This document shows, piece after piece, positions 6,726 through 13,951 of a DNA stretch of 15,078 nucleotides. The DNA is taken from NCBI GenBank assembly GCA_947311815.1, contig CAMZMA010000100.1, positions 1 through 15,078 on the forward strand, written 5' to 3'. Positions within the stretch are counted from its first letter, which is position 1. Each line of letters starts with the position of its first letter. Source of the stretch: an uncultured Flavobacteriaceae bacterium. Lineage in GTDB: Bacteria > Bacteroidota > Bacteroidia > Flavobacteriales > Flavobacteriaceae. The position numbers and the translations under genes are program-made. The notes beneath the pieces are model-generated. The model was not told where the DNA came from. It was given only the letters and a program-made list of their open reading frames with translations, and did no database searches.

Positions 6726-8140
6726 AAAAACTCATCAAAAAAAAATACTTTTTTACGGTAGCAGTTATCTTATTAATTCTTTGGCGTGCATTTTTAAATG
6801 CAACCATTCCTTTAATGGATAAAACCGAAGCTCGGTATGCAGAAATTGCCAGAATTATGGCAGAAACCAACGATTATATTACACCACAAATAGATTATGG
6901 CGTTCCGTTTTGGGCAAAACCACCACTTTCTACGTGGTTATCGGCTTTAAGTATGGAAACTTTTGGAGTTTCAGAATTTTCGGTAAGATTACCCTATTTA
7001 TTATTAAGTATTCTTATCATTTTTATGATAGGAAAATACGCAAAAAGAGAACAATTACCTTTTTTCTTACCAGGTTTTATAGCCATGACAATTCCGCAAT
7101 TTTTAATTCATGCGGGAGTAGTTTCTACCGATACTTCTTTGGCTTTCTGTGTAGTTTTGGTAATGCTTTCGTTTTGGGAAACCTTACACAACCCGAATAA
7201 CAAATGGTGGAAATATCTCCTATTTATTGGCTTCGGATTTGGCTTATTAGCCAAAGGTCCTATCATTTTTATATTGACCTTACCTCCTATTTTTATGTGG
7301 ACGCTTGTTACCAAATCTTTTAAGAAAGTGTTTAGCACATTTCCTATCTTTTTAGGAAGTTTGTTGATGCTTATAATCGCTATACCTTGGTATTATTTGG
7401 CAGAACAAAAAACACCAGGATTTATCGATTATTTTATTGTAGGAGAGCATTTTAAACGATTTTTAGACAGCAGTTGGAAAGGAGACAAATACGGGTTTCC
7501 GAAACAACAACCTTTAGGAATTATCTGGGTGTTTTTAGCCGCTTTTGCGCTTCCTTGGTTTGAGGTAATTATTGGAAAAATCTTCAAAAAAAGACATTTC
7601 ATTTTTCACAATAAATGGATGCTTTTTTTACTTTTTTGGTTGATTTGGACACCTTTATTTTTTACGGTTTCTAAAAGTTTAATTCATCCGTATATATTAC
7701 CTGTAATGATTCCTATTGTACTATTAATGGTTCATTGGTGGAAAGAAATTAAACAGAAAAACCTCTTAATAGGAATAAGTTTTATCATTCCTATACTTAC
7801 TTTTATTGGATATTTATACGGCTTTTTTACAAATAAGATTGAGTACCTAAGTAATACTGACAAATACATCATCAATAAAGTTTATAAAGAAAAAATTCCG
7901 CTTTATCATTTTAGAAAAAAAAGTTATTCAAGTCAGTTTTACTCTAAAGGAGCTGTACAATCTTTACCGTTAGATTCGCTTATTTCGAAAAGTAACAAGA
8001 CCGAAACCTTCTTTTTAATCACACGTAAAAACGATGTAAAGAGAATTCCATCCGAAGTTTTAAATCAATTAAAATTGCAAGAAACCAATAAGAAGAAAAG
8101 AATTTATCGTTTTATTCCTGATAAAAATAATATGCATTAA
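6722..8140 (+). CDS. ArnT/GT39-GT83-like integral membrane glycosyltransferase
   Basis: A 472-residue protein with about ten hydrophobic segments in the first 370 residues and a soluble C-terminal tail. The first periplasmic loop carries the acidic motif MDKTEARYAEIAR (32-44) and PFWAKPPLSTW (62-72), characteristic of ArnT-like transferases that use polyprenyl-phosphate sugars. LLAKGP (175-180) and GEHFKRFL (241-248) are further family motifs. It would transfer a sugar from a lipid carrier to a lipid or protein on the outer face of the inner membrane. The acceptor is not known; calling it a lipid A aminoarabinose transferase would go too far. Its ATG overlaps the TGA of the GT2 gene (ATGA at 6722-6725), supporting a donor-synthase/transferase pair. 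The C-terminus lacks recognisable motifs. Confidence 0.88.
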   Translation: MKKLIKKKYFFTVAVILLILWRAFLNATIPLMDKTEARYAEIARIMAETNDYITPQIDYGVPFWAKPPLSTWLSALSMETFGVSEFSVRLPYLLLSILIIFMIGKYAKREQLPFFLPGFIAMTIPQFLIHAGVVSTDTSLAFCVVLVMLSFWETLHNPNNKWWKYLLFIGFGFGLLAKGPIIFILTLPPIFMWTLVTKSFKKVFSTFPIFLGSLLMLIIAIPWYYLAEQKTPGFIDYFIVGEHFKRFLDSSWKGDKYGFPKQQPLGIIWVFLAAFALPWFEVIIGKIFKKRHFIFHNKWMLFLLFWLIWTPLFFTVSKSLIHPYILPVMIPIVLLMVHWWKEIKQKNLLIGISFIIPILTFIGYLYGFFTNKIEYLSNTDKYIINKVYKEKIPLYHFRKKSYSSQFYSKGAVQSLPLDSLISKSNKTETFFLITRKNDVKRIPSEVLNQLKLQETNKKKRIYRFIPDKNNMH

Positions 8141-8239
8141 TTTACCAGAAATTCATTTTTATTGATAATCAGCAAGATACCTTCATTACAGGACAAAATA
8201 TTTTAATCATAAAAATTTTAGATTTTCTATTAAAATTAC

Positions 8240-8247
8240 TAAATTTG
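8240..8247 (+). promoter_or_regulatory. Promoter -7 element of rplS
   Basis: TAAATTTG matches TAnnTTTG exactly. The start would be near 8253, giving a leader of about 60 nt. rplS can thus be made independently of the trmD-glycosyltransferase message. Confidence 0.6.
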
Positions 8248-8257
8248 CAAACTCAAA

Positions 8258-8289
8258 ATTAACCTCTGACGAGAATCGTGAAAGTTGAT
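8258..8289 (+). promoter_or_regulatory. Possible structured leader of rplS
   Basis: Within the predicted leader, ATTAAC (8258-8263) can pair with GTTGAT (8284-8289, one G-U), enclosing an inner hairpin ACGA-GAA-TCGT (8269-8279). Ribosomal-protein genes are often controlled by their own product binding such a leader. The stems are short, so this is tentative. Confidence 0.35.
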
Positions 8290-8314
8290 GATTGAAAAAC
8301 CATAAAAATAAAAC

Positions 8315-8665
8315 ATGGAAGCATTAATTAAATTTGTACAAGACGAATTTGTAACCAAAAAAGAGTTACCCGTATTTAAAGCAGGTGATACCATTACCGT
8401 TTATTACGAAATTAAAGAAGGAAGTAAAACAAGAACTCAGTTTTTTAGAGGAGTTGTTATTCAACGTAGAGGAACAGGTTCTTCAGAAACTTTTACTATC
8501 AGAAAAATGTCTGGCACTATTGGTGTAGAGCGTATTTTTCCTGTAAATATGCCAGCAATTCAAAAAATTGAAGTAAACAAAAAAGGAATTGTTCGTAGAG
8601 CAAGAATCTTTTACTTTAGAGGTCTTACTGGTAAAAAAGCAAGAATTAAAGAAAGAAGATCTTAA
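8315..8665 (+). CDS. rplS: 50S ribosomal protein L19
   Basis: A 116-residue L19 (bL19), the usual length. The protein sits at the 30S-50S interface. Seen: N-terminal helix MEALIKFVQDEF, FKAGDTITVYYEIKEG, FRGVVIQRRGTGSSETFTIRKMSG, GVERIFPVNMPAIQKIEV and the basic tail RARIFYFRGLTGKKARIKERR, all standard L19 segments. It has its own promoter and a strong terminator. In many bacteria rplS directly follows trmD; here two glycosyltransferase genes lie between them. Confidence 0.98.
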   Translation: MEALIKFVQDEFVTKKELPVFKAGDTITVYYEIKEGSKTRTQFFRGVVIQRRGTGSSETFTIRKMSGTIGVERIFPVNMPAIQKIEVNKKGIVRRARIFYFRGLTGKKARIKERRS

Positions 8666-8687
8666 TAAATTTCCTTTCCAATCATAT

Positions 8688-8723
8688 AAAAAAGGCATTG
8701 TAATTTTTACAGTGCCTTTTTTT
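8688..8723 (+). terminator. Intrinsic terminator of rplS
   Basis: Arms 8688-8701 and 8709-8722 form a 14-bp stem with one G-U pair around a 7-nt loop; the GC part is GGCA/TGCC and the right arm ends in a run of T. It begins 22 nt after the rplS stop codon. The A/T symmetry would also let it work weakly in the other direction. Confidence 0.85.
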
Positions 8724-8782
8724 AATGAACAAATGTTTATAAGTACTGTTGATATTTTGTTGATTTCTAAATGATTAAAAAG

Positions 8783-8813
8783 TTTGCAGAAATCAAAAAC
8801 AGCCATATATTTG
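8783..8813 (+). promoter_or_regulatory. Full consensus Bacteroidota promoter with no ORF behind it
   Basis: A TTTG -33 box (8783-8786), a 19-nt spacer and a perfect TATATTTG -7 box (8806-8813) match the consensus TTTG-N17-20-TAnnTTTG. It is the only promoter in the window with both boxes exact. Transcription would begin near 8820. Confidence 0.6.
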
Positions 8814-8819
8814 TATAAG

Positions 8820-9260
8820 ATTATTACAAAACATTTTTTTACTATTGAAAAATATAAAATAAAACGTTTGTAATAACAAATAGAGTAACGTTCTTTATTT
8901 ACTGATATTTTTAACTAATTCTACAAACATCTTTTCTATTTGAAAGAATAAAAAAGAGAACTTTTAAGAAGAAATAGTTTATGAAAATAAGTTATCCAAC
9001 CTTAAAATGTATAATTATTTAATTGTGCTAAGAATGTTAAAAAAATCAGTTGAAACATTGATAACGTTTTTTTGAGTGTAAACTTAAAAATTCAAGGATG
9101 TTTCAAAATGGAGTAGTAAACGTAATTTTCTTTACCGTGGTAAAGAAATAATGAGAAGCAATTCTTATTTGAATTTTCAGCAATGTAAAAATCAGTACAA
9201 AAAAACTATTTCAAAAAGCCATGTCATAACAAGTAATTGTTAGATATGGCTTTTGTTTTT
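8820..9260 (+). ncRNA. Candidate non-coding RNA of about 440 nt
   Basis: The stretch between the rplS terminator and icd has no convincing ORF: the frames I read hold only peptides of about 13-17 codons. It opens with a full consensus promoter and ends with a compound terminator (9214-9260). The predicted RNA would start with a hairpin whose 10-bp arms, TTATTACAAA (8821-8830) and TTTGTAATAA (8877-8886), are exact complements. A second hairpin with 10-bp arms (9127-9136 with 9139-9148) lies further in. It resembles no RNA family I know; tmRNA, RNase P and 6S RNA are not recognised. A decayed gene or a long untranslated leader read into icd are alternatives. The ends are inferred. Confidence 0.35.
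9214..9260 (+). terminator. Compound hairpin terminator of the candidate ncRNA
   Basis: An outer stem AAAAGCCAT (9214-9222) with ATGGCTTTT (9246-9254) continues, across a small internal loop, into TAACAA (9227-9232) with TTGTTA (9237-9242) and a GTAA loop. A T-rich stretch follows to 9260. No coding gene lies in front of it. Confidence 0.65.
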
Positions 9261-9360
9261 GGTGTAAATATCTTCAAAAAAGCAACTTATTTTTACACTT
9301 TTCTTAACAAAACCCCTTTATTAATAACAAATTAGTAGTAAAAAACTCAATGGGTTTCCT

Positions 9361-9368
9361 TAAATTTG
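9361..9368 (+). promoter_or_regulatory. Promoter -7 element of icd
   Basis: TAAATTTG, an exact TAnnTTTG match, lies 61 bases before the icd ATG, giving a leader of about 55 nt. No clear -33 box is visible. Confidence 0.6.
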
Positions 9369-9429
9369 CAATACTTCAAAAAAAATAATTTAGCACTGTA
9401 CTTTTTTTTGTACACCAAAACATAAAAAT

Positions 9430-11652
9430 ATGAGCAACAACGCAAAAATAATGTATACCAAAACAGATGAAGCGCCATTTTTGGCTACTCATTCTTTTTT
9501 ACCTATTGTAAAGGCCTTTACAAATTCTTCTAACATCGACATAGAAACAAAAGATATTTCATTAGCTGCTAGAATTTTATCAAACTTCCCTTCTTATTTA
9601 ACCAAAGAACAACAAGTACCAGATACTTTGGCAGAATTAGGCGAATTGGCTAAAAAACCTGAAGCTAACATTATTAAATTACCTAATATAAGTGCTTCTG
9701 TTCCTCAATTAAAAACCGCCATTAAAGAATTACAAGCATTAGGGTATGCAATACCCAATTACATAGACGAACCTGAAACAGCCGAAGAAAAAGTCATTGC
9801 AAAAGCGTATAGCAAAGTAAAAGGTTCTGCCGTAAATCCTGTTTTACGTGAGGGAAACTCTGATCGTAGAGCACCAAAAGCAGTTAAAAATTACGCACGT
9901 AAAAATCCGCATTCTATGGGCGCTTGGAGCTCAAACTCTAAAACACATGTGGCTACAATGAGCGAAGGAGATTTTGCACACAATGAAAAATCTGTAACAT
10001 TATCAGAAGCGACAACAGTAACTATTGAGCATACCACAAATGCAGGAAACAAAAAAGTTTTAAAAGAAGTTGCGGTATTAAAAGGAGAAATTATCGATGC
10101 AACTGTAATGAGTAAAAAATCGTTAAATTCTTTTTTAGAAAGAGAAATTAATGATGCAAAAAAACAAGATGTTTTGTTCTCTTTACACATGAAAGCTACC
10201 ATGATGAAGATTTCTGATCCTATTATTTTTGGGCACGCAGTACGCACCTATTTTAAAGATGTTTTTGATAAATACGAAACAGTTTTTGAAGAAATTGGTG
10301 TCGATGTAAATAACGGTTTCGGTAATCTATTAAGCAAAATAAAAGAATTGCCTCAAGATCAGCGACAAGAAATTGAAGCTGCTATTGAAAATACTTATAA
10401 AAACAATCCTGATGTTGCCATGGTAAATTCTGATAAAGGAATTACCAACTTACACGTACCAAGCGATGTTATTATTGATGCGTCAATGCCTGCAATGATA
10501 AGAACTTCTGGTCAAATGTGGAACAAAAAAGGAAAGCAACAAGATACCAAAGCCGTAATACCTGATAGTTCTTACGCTAAATTATACCAAGTTACCATCG
10601 ATTTTTGTAAAAAGAACGGTGCGTTTGATCCAACAACTATGGGAACTGTACCAAATGTTGGTTTAATGGCTCAAAAAGCTGAAGAATATGGTTCTCAAGA
10701 CAAAACTTTTGAAATGGAAGCTGACGGAACTGTAAAAGTGATGGATGCAAACGGCACTATTTTAATGCAACACAATGTTGAAGAAGGTGATATTTGGAGG
10801 ATGTGTCAAGCAAAAGATGCCCCCATTCAAGATTGGGTAAAATTAGCCGTAACAAGAGCCAAAGCTTCTGGAATGCCCGCTGTTTTTTGGTTGGATGATG
10901 AAAGAGCACACGATAGAGAAATCATAAAAAAAGTAAACAAATATCTACCAAATTACGATACAAAAGGATTAGATATTCGAATTTTAAATCAAGAAGAGGC
11001 TACAAAATTTACATTAAACAGAGTTAAAGAAGGTAAGGACACCATTTCTGTAACAGGAAACGTATTACGTGATTTTTTAACCGACCTCTTCCCTATTTTA
11101 GAATTAGGAACATCGGCAAAAATGCTTTCTATTGTTCCGTTAATGAATGGCGGCGGATTGTTTGAAACTGGTGCTGGAGGTTCTGCACCAAAACACGTAC
11201 AACAATTTGTAAAAGAAAACCATTTACGTTGGGATTCTTTAGGAGAGTTTTTAGCCCTAGCCGTATCATTAGAGCATTTAGGAACATCAACAAAAAATGA
11301 AAAAGCATTGGTGTTGGCTGAAATGTTAGACGATGCTACCGATAAATTATTAGAAACCAAAAAAGGCCCTTCAAGAAAAGTAAACGAGTTAGACAATAGA
11401 GGAAGTCATTTTTACTTAGCCATGTATTGGGCAGAAGCTTTGGCAAATCAAAATAAAAACAGCGAATTAAAAACTCAATTTACGCCAATTGCGAAAGAGT
11501 TAGCTACTCATAAAGAAACGATTGTAAATGAGCTTAATAAAGTACAAGGTAAACCTGTTAATTTAAAAGGATATTACGCACCAAAAGAAGAATTGGTAAC
11601 AGCGTCTATGCGACCAAGTACTACGTTTAATCGTATTTTAGCAACTGTTTAA
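9430..11652 (+). CDS. icd: Monomeric NADP-dependent isocitrate dehydrogenase
   Basis: A 740-residue enzyme of the monomeric IDH-II class (about 740 residues), unrelated in length to the roughly 415-residue dimeric type. It oxidises isocitrate to 2-oxoglutarate and makes NADPH in the cytoplasm. Seen: KIMYTKTDEAPFLATHSFLP at the N-terminus, the isocitrate-binding segment REGNSDRRAPKAVK (140-153), NSDKGITNLHVPSDVIIDAS and MIRTSGQMWN in the middle, and CQAKDAPIQDWVKLAVTRA and FWLDDERAHDREI in the C-terminal part, followed by NGGGLFETGAGGSAPKHVQQ. The frame is intact. It is transcribed alone from its own promoter; a 217-bp repeat element and a shared terminator lie downstream. Confidence 0.97.
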   Translation: MSNNAKIMYTKTDEAPFLATHSFLPIVKAFTNSSNIDIETKDISLAARILSNFPSYLTKEQQVPDTLAELGELAKKPEANIIKLPNISASVPQLKTAIKELQALGYAIPNYIDEPETAEEKVIAKAYSKVKGSAVNPVLREGNSDRRAPKAVKNYARKNPHSMGAWSSNSKTHVATMSEGDFAHNEKSVTLSEATTVTIEHTTNAGNKKVLKEVAVLKGEIIDATVMSKKSLNSFLEREINDAKKQDVLFSLHMKATMMKISDPIIFGHAVRTYFKDVFDKYETVFEEIGVDVNNGFGNLLSKIKELPQDQRQEIEAAIENTYKNNPDVAMVNSDKGITNLHVPSDVIIDASMPAMIRTSGQMWNKKGKQQDTKAVIPDSSYAKLYQVTIDFCKKNGAFDPTTMGTVPNVGLMAQKAEEYGSQDKTFEMEADGTVKVMDANGTILMQHNVEEGDIWRMCQAKDAPIQDWVKLAVTRAKASGMPAVFWLDDERAHDREIIKKVNKYLPNYDTKGLDIRILNQEEATKFTLNRVKEGKDTISVTGNVLRDFLTDLFPILELGTSAKMLSIVPLMNGGGLFETGAGGSAPKHVQQFVKENHLRWDSLGEFLALAVSLEHLGTSTKNEKALVLAEMLDDATDKLLETKKGPSRKVNELDNRGSHFYLAMYWAEALANQNKNSELKTQFTPIAKELATHKETIVNELNKVQGKPVNLKGYYAPKEELVTASMRPSTTFNRILATV

Positions 11653-11670
11653 ACATTAAAATTAAAATAG

Positions 11671-11887
11671 TAGTGTCCGACTAAAGAGGTAAGACCGTTT
11701 CACTATTAGACAAAAGATAAAAGACTTGATTATAACTATATGATAAACAGTTTTTTAATTTTCTTTTTTTATTGGTAGAAACCCAAAATTAAGAAAACAG
11801 AAAAAGCAAGGTGTCTATTAAAAAAACTCTTAGAACCTCTATCAAACATAACTTTTTAGAGTTGTTGTAAATTTTAATCGGACAATA
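11671..11887. mobile_element. MITE-like element or IS remnant, 217 bp, with 15-bp terminal inverted repeats
   Basis: The left end TAGTGTCCGACTAAA (11671-11685) and the reverse complement of the right end, TATTGTCCGATTAAA (11887-11873), agree at 13 of 15 positions. TAGTGTCCG-type termini recall insertion sequences of Bacteroidota, though I cannot name the family. The interior has no ORF. An 11-bp direct repeat TAAAATTAAAA flanks it (11657-11667 and 11889-11899); it could be a target duplication but is so AT-rich that chance is possible. It would be a non-autonomous element or the two ends left after internal deletion. It lies 18 bp after the icd stop codon. Confidence 0.55.
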
Positions 11888-11904
11888 ATAAAATTAAAAC
11901 AATA

Positions 11905-11944
11905 AAAAAATCCTCATAAATTTTAGTATTTATGAGGATTTTTT
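11905..11944. terminator. Bidirectional terminator between icd and mscS
   Basis: Arms 11905-11920 and 11929-11944 are exact 16-bp complements around an 8-nt loop (TTTTAGTA), with A on one side and T on the other. The GC core is TCCTCAT/ATGAGGA. Lying between converging genes and 17 bp from the mscS stop codon, it can end transcription from both sides. Confidence 0.88.
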
Positions 11945-11961
11945 CTATGACTATAACAACT

Positions 11962-12792
11962 TTATGAGTTCATCGTAACTACTCTTTGTGGCAAAGGAGC
12001 TTCGTAACCTGCGTTACCAAGAGCTTCAACAATTTTTTGTCTTGTATCCCAGTAAACATCCCAATAATCTTCGCAATTTGCGTAAGGCAACGCCAATAAT
12101 TCTATACTATTAACACCCAAGCTATTCACGGCAACACGAGGGTCTTTACCTGCTTGATGTAACACTTTTTTATCATCCTCTAAAACTCCTAAAACAATTT
12201 CTTTGGCTTTCTTAATATCAGAACCATATCTAATTGCAAAAGGCATATCAACCCTTAAATTTCCTATAGAAGTTAAATTTGTAATTTTATTAGAAGCTAC
12301 AGCAGTATTTGGTAGAATAACCGTTTCGTTTTGAAAGGTTTCTATTGTTGTTACAAAAACTGATATTTCTTTTACAAACCCGAAAGCGTCATTGGTTTTA
12401 ATCAAATCGCCAACTTTAAATGGTTTAAATATTAATAACATTATTCCTGATGCTAAATGCCCCAAAGAACCATTAAATGCCATACCAATTGCAACACCAG
12501 CGCCTGCTATTAAAGCCGCAAAAGATGCTGTTGGCACACCAACAATACCTGCAATAGAAATTATTAATAAGGTTTTTAAGACAAAACCAATTAACGTAAT
12601 TAAAAAAGGACGTAAAGTTTCATCTATATGTTTCGTTTCAAATACTTTTGAGATGCCTTTCATAATAATTCTTACAATCCAAAGACCAATAATTAAAGCA
12701 GCTATAGCTCCTAATAATTTTAATCCCCAATCTCCAAAACCAGTAGCCACGGCAGAATAAAAGTTAGAAAATGATTGTGTAATTGTTTCCAT
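11962..12792 (-). CDS. Small mechanosensitive channel, MscS family
   Basis: A 276-residue protein, close to the length of E. coli MscS. Three membrane segments at about 23-45, 62-84 and 88-125; the third is the glycine/alanine-rich pore helix FAALIAGAGVAIGMAFNGSL followed by LASGIMLLIFKPFKVGD, the signature of the family. The soluble beta domain follows (FVTTIETFQNETVILPNTAVASNKITNLT) with a C-terminal alpha/beta part. It opens when membrane tension rises in hypo-osmotic shock and lets solutes out. It is transcribed alone, divergent from murQ; a 13-bp palindrome TGTCTTTAAGACA (12817-12829) lies 25 bases upstream of its ATG and could be an operator. No exact -7 box was found for it. Confidence 0.95.
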   Translation of the reverse strand: METITQSFSNFYSAVATGFGDWGLKLLGAIAALIIGLWIVRIIMKGISKVFETKHIDETLRPFLITLIGFVLKTLLIISIAGIVGVPTASFAALIAGAGVAIGMAFNGSLGHLASGIMLLIFKPFKVGDLIKTNDAFGFVKEISVFVTTIETFQNETVILPNTAVASNKITNLTSIGNLRVDMPFAIRYGSDIKKAKEIVLGVLEDDKKVLHQAGKDPRVAVNSLGVNSIELLALPYANCEDYWDVYWDTRQKIVEALGNAGYEAPLPQRVVTMNS

Positions 12793-12880
12793 AATTTTAA
12801 TTTTATAAGGTTTATATGTCTTTAAGACACAAATTTTATGCTGTTTGTCACTAAATTGGTGATATTTAATTTCATTTGAT

Positions 12881-12888
12881 TATTTTTG
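12881..12888 (+). promoter_or_regulatory. Promoter -7 element of murQ
   Basis: TATTTTTG matches TAnnTTTG and ends 5 bases before the ATG at 12894. A TTG at 12856-12858 is 22 bases upstream, slightly beyond the usual spacing. A start directly at the ATG would give a leaderless message. The position also shows that the longer frame from TTG at 12876 is not the real start. Confidence 0.55.
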
Positions 12889-12893
12889 TCGCA

Positions 12894-13709
12894 ATGAATT
12901 TTACAAAAACTACAGAACAAGCTTCAAAATACAATCATTTAGAAAAAATGAGTGTAGCTGATTTATTGAAAAACATCAATAACGAAGACAAAACAGTTCC
13001 GTATGCAGTAGAAAAGTCTTTACCTCAAATTGAAAAATTAACTGAACAAATTGTAAAAAAATTACAAAAAGGTGGAAGATTATTTTATATGGGCGCAGGA
13101 ACTAGTGGTAGATTAGGTGTTGTAGATGCCTCTGAATGCCCTCCTACTTTTGGTGTACCTCACGGCGTAGTCATCGGTTTGATTGCTGGAGGAGAAACCG
13201 CTATTTTAAAAGCAGTAGAATTTGCCGAAGACAGCACCACACAAGGTTGGTTAGATTTACAAAAACATAATATTACAAATAAAGATGTAGTTGTAGGTAT
13301 TGCTGCCTCAGGTACAACGCCTTATGTAATTGCTGCTTTAAAAAAGTGTAATGAAAACAACATCGTTACAGGTTGTATATCTTGTAATCTAAACAGTCCG
13401 TTAGCACTTACGGCTAAATTTCCTATAGAAGTTGTTGTAGGCCCCGAATTTGTTACAGGAAGTTCTCGCATGAAAGCAGGTACAGCGCAAAAGTTAGTTT
13501 TAAACATGCTTTCTACGGCAACTATGATTCAGCTTGGTAAAATTAAAGGCAATAAAATGATTGATATGCAGCTATCTAACAACAAATTGGTAGATAGAGG
13601 TGTAAAAATGTTAGTTTCAGAACTTCATATCGACCAAGAAACAGCCAGTAAATTGATAGAGCAATACGGAAACGTTAGAAAAGCTATTGAAAATTTTTCA
13701 GAAAAATGA
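12894..13709 (+). CDS. murQ: N-acetylmuramic acid 6-phosphate etherase
   Basis: A 271-residue SIS-domain enzyme. It cleaves the lactyl ether of MurNAc-6-phosphate to GlcNAc-6-phosphate and D-lactate, a cytoplasmic step of cell-wall recycling. Seen: the N-terminal TEQASKYNHLEKMS, the sugar-phosphate loop GAGTSGRLG (67-75), the catalytic Glu81 in DASECPPTFG and Glu112 in EFAEDS (matching E. coli Glu83 and Glu114), GIAASGTTPY and EVVVGPEFVTGSSRMKAGTAQK. The ATG at 12894 is chosen because a -7 element lies just upstream and the family begins near here. Its TGA overlaps the start of the next gene (ATGA at 13706-13709). I see no PTS transporter or MurK-type kinase beside it. Confidence 0.95.
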   Translation: MNFTKTTEQASKYNHLEKMSVADLLKNINNEDKTVPYAVEKSLPQIEKLTEQIVKKLQKGGRLFYMGAGTSGRLGVVDASECPPTFGVPHGVVIGLIAGGETAILKAVEFAEDSTTQGWLDLQKHNITNKDVVVGIAASGTTPYVIAALKKCNENNIVTGCISCNLNSPLALTAKFPIEVVVGPEFVTGSSRMKAGTAQKLVLNMLSTATMIQLGKIKGNKMIDMQLSNNKLVDRGVKMLVSELHIDQETASKLIEQYGNVRKAIENFSEK

Positions 13710-13951
13710 AAACCAGAGAACTATTATTAGAAAAAGGTGTTAAAAAAATTTCTATTCTTTTAGGATTAATCATTCTTTCTCCAATTACTTTAAATATTGG
13801 TTTTAAAGCTTTAAATAAATTTACTGAAAGTCCGAAAATATATCTTGGATACACCCTTGTCTTCATTGGTATTTCTTTATTATTTTTTACTGTTTATTTT
13901 GCTTTTAAAACTTTTAAAACATTATTAGACGCACTTTTTAACAAATCTTAG
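13706..13951 (+). CDS. Small two-helix membrane protein, DUF6095 type
   Basis: An 81-residue protein with two hydrophobic helices (about 14-33 and 47-69), a charged N-terminus MKTRELLLEKGVKK and a short tail FKTFKTLLDALFNKS. Length and pattern fit the DUF6095 family of Flavobacteriia, whose function is unknown. It overlaps murQ by 4 nt and shares one base with the next start (TAGTG at 13949-13953), so it is translated within the murQ operon. A role at the membrane in cell-wall recycling is a guess from position only. Confidence 0.82.
   Translation: MKTRELLLEKGVKKISILLGLIILSPITLNIGFKALNKFTESPKIYLGYTLVFIGISLLFFTVYFAFKTFKTLLDALFNKS

Noticed and set aside
6722..8140. Calling the ArnT-like protein a lipid A aminoarabinose transferase
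   Set aside because: No arn genes are nearby and the family uses many sugars and acceptors.
8589..8774. Plus-strand ORF of 61 codons overlapping the end of rplS
   Set aside because: Out of frame with rplS, crosses its terminator, and shows no family features.
8483..8806. Minus-strand ORF of 107 codons across rplS and its terminator
   Set aside because: It is antisense to L19, runs through the terminator hairpin and has no recognisable protein pattern.
9098..9151. Short frame of about 17 codons beginning ATGTTTCAAAATGG
   Set aside because: Too short, without a ribosome site, and it runs through the 9127-9148 hairpin.
12876..12893. Six-residue extension of MurQ from a TTG codon
   Set aside because: It covers the -7 element TATTTTTG; the family N-terminus fits the ATG at 12894.
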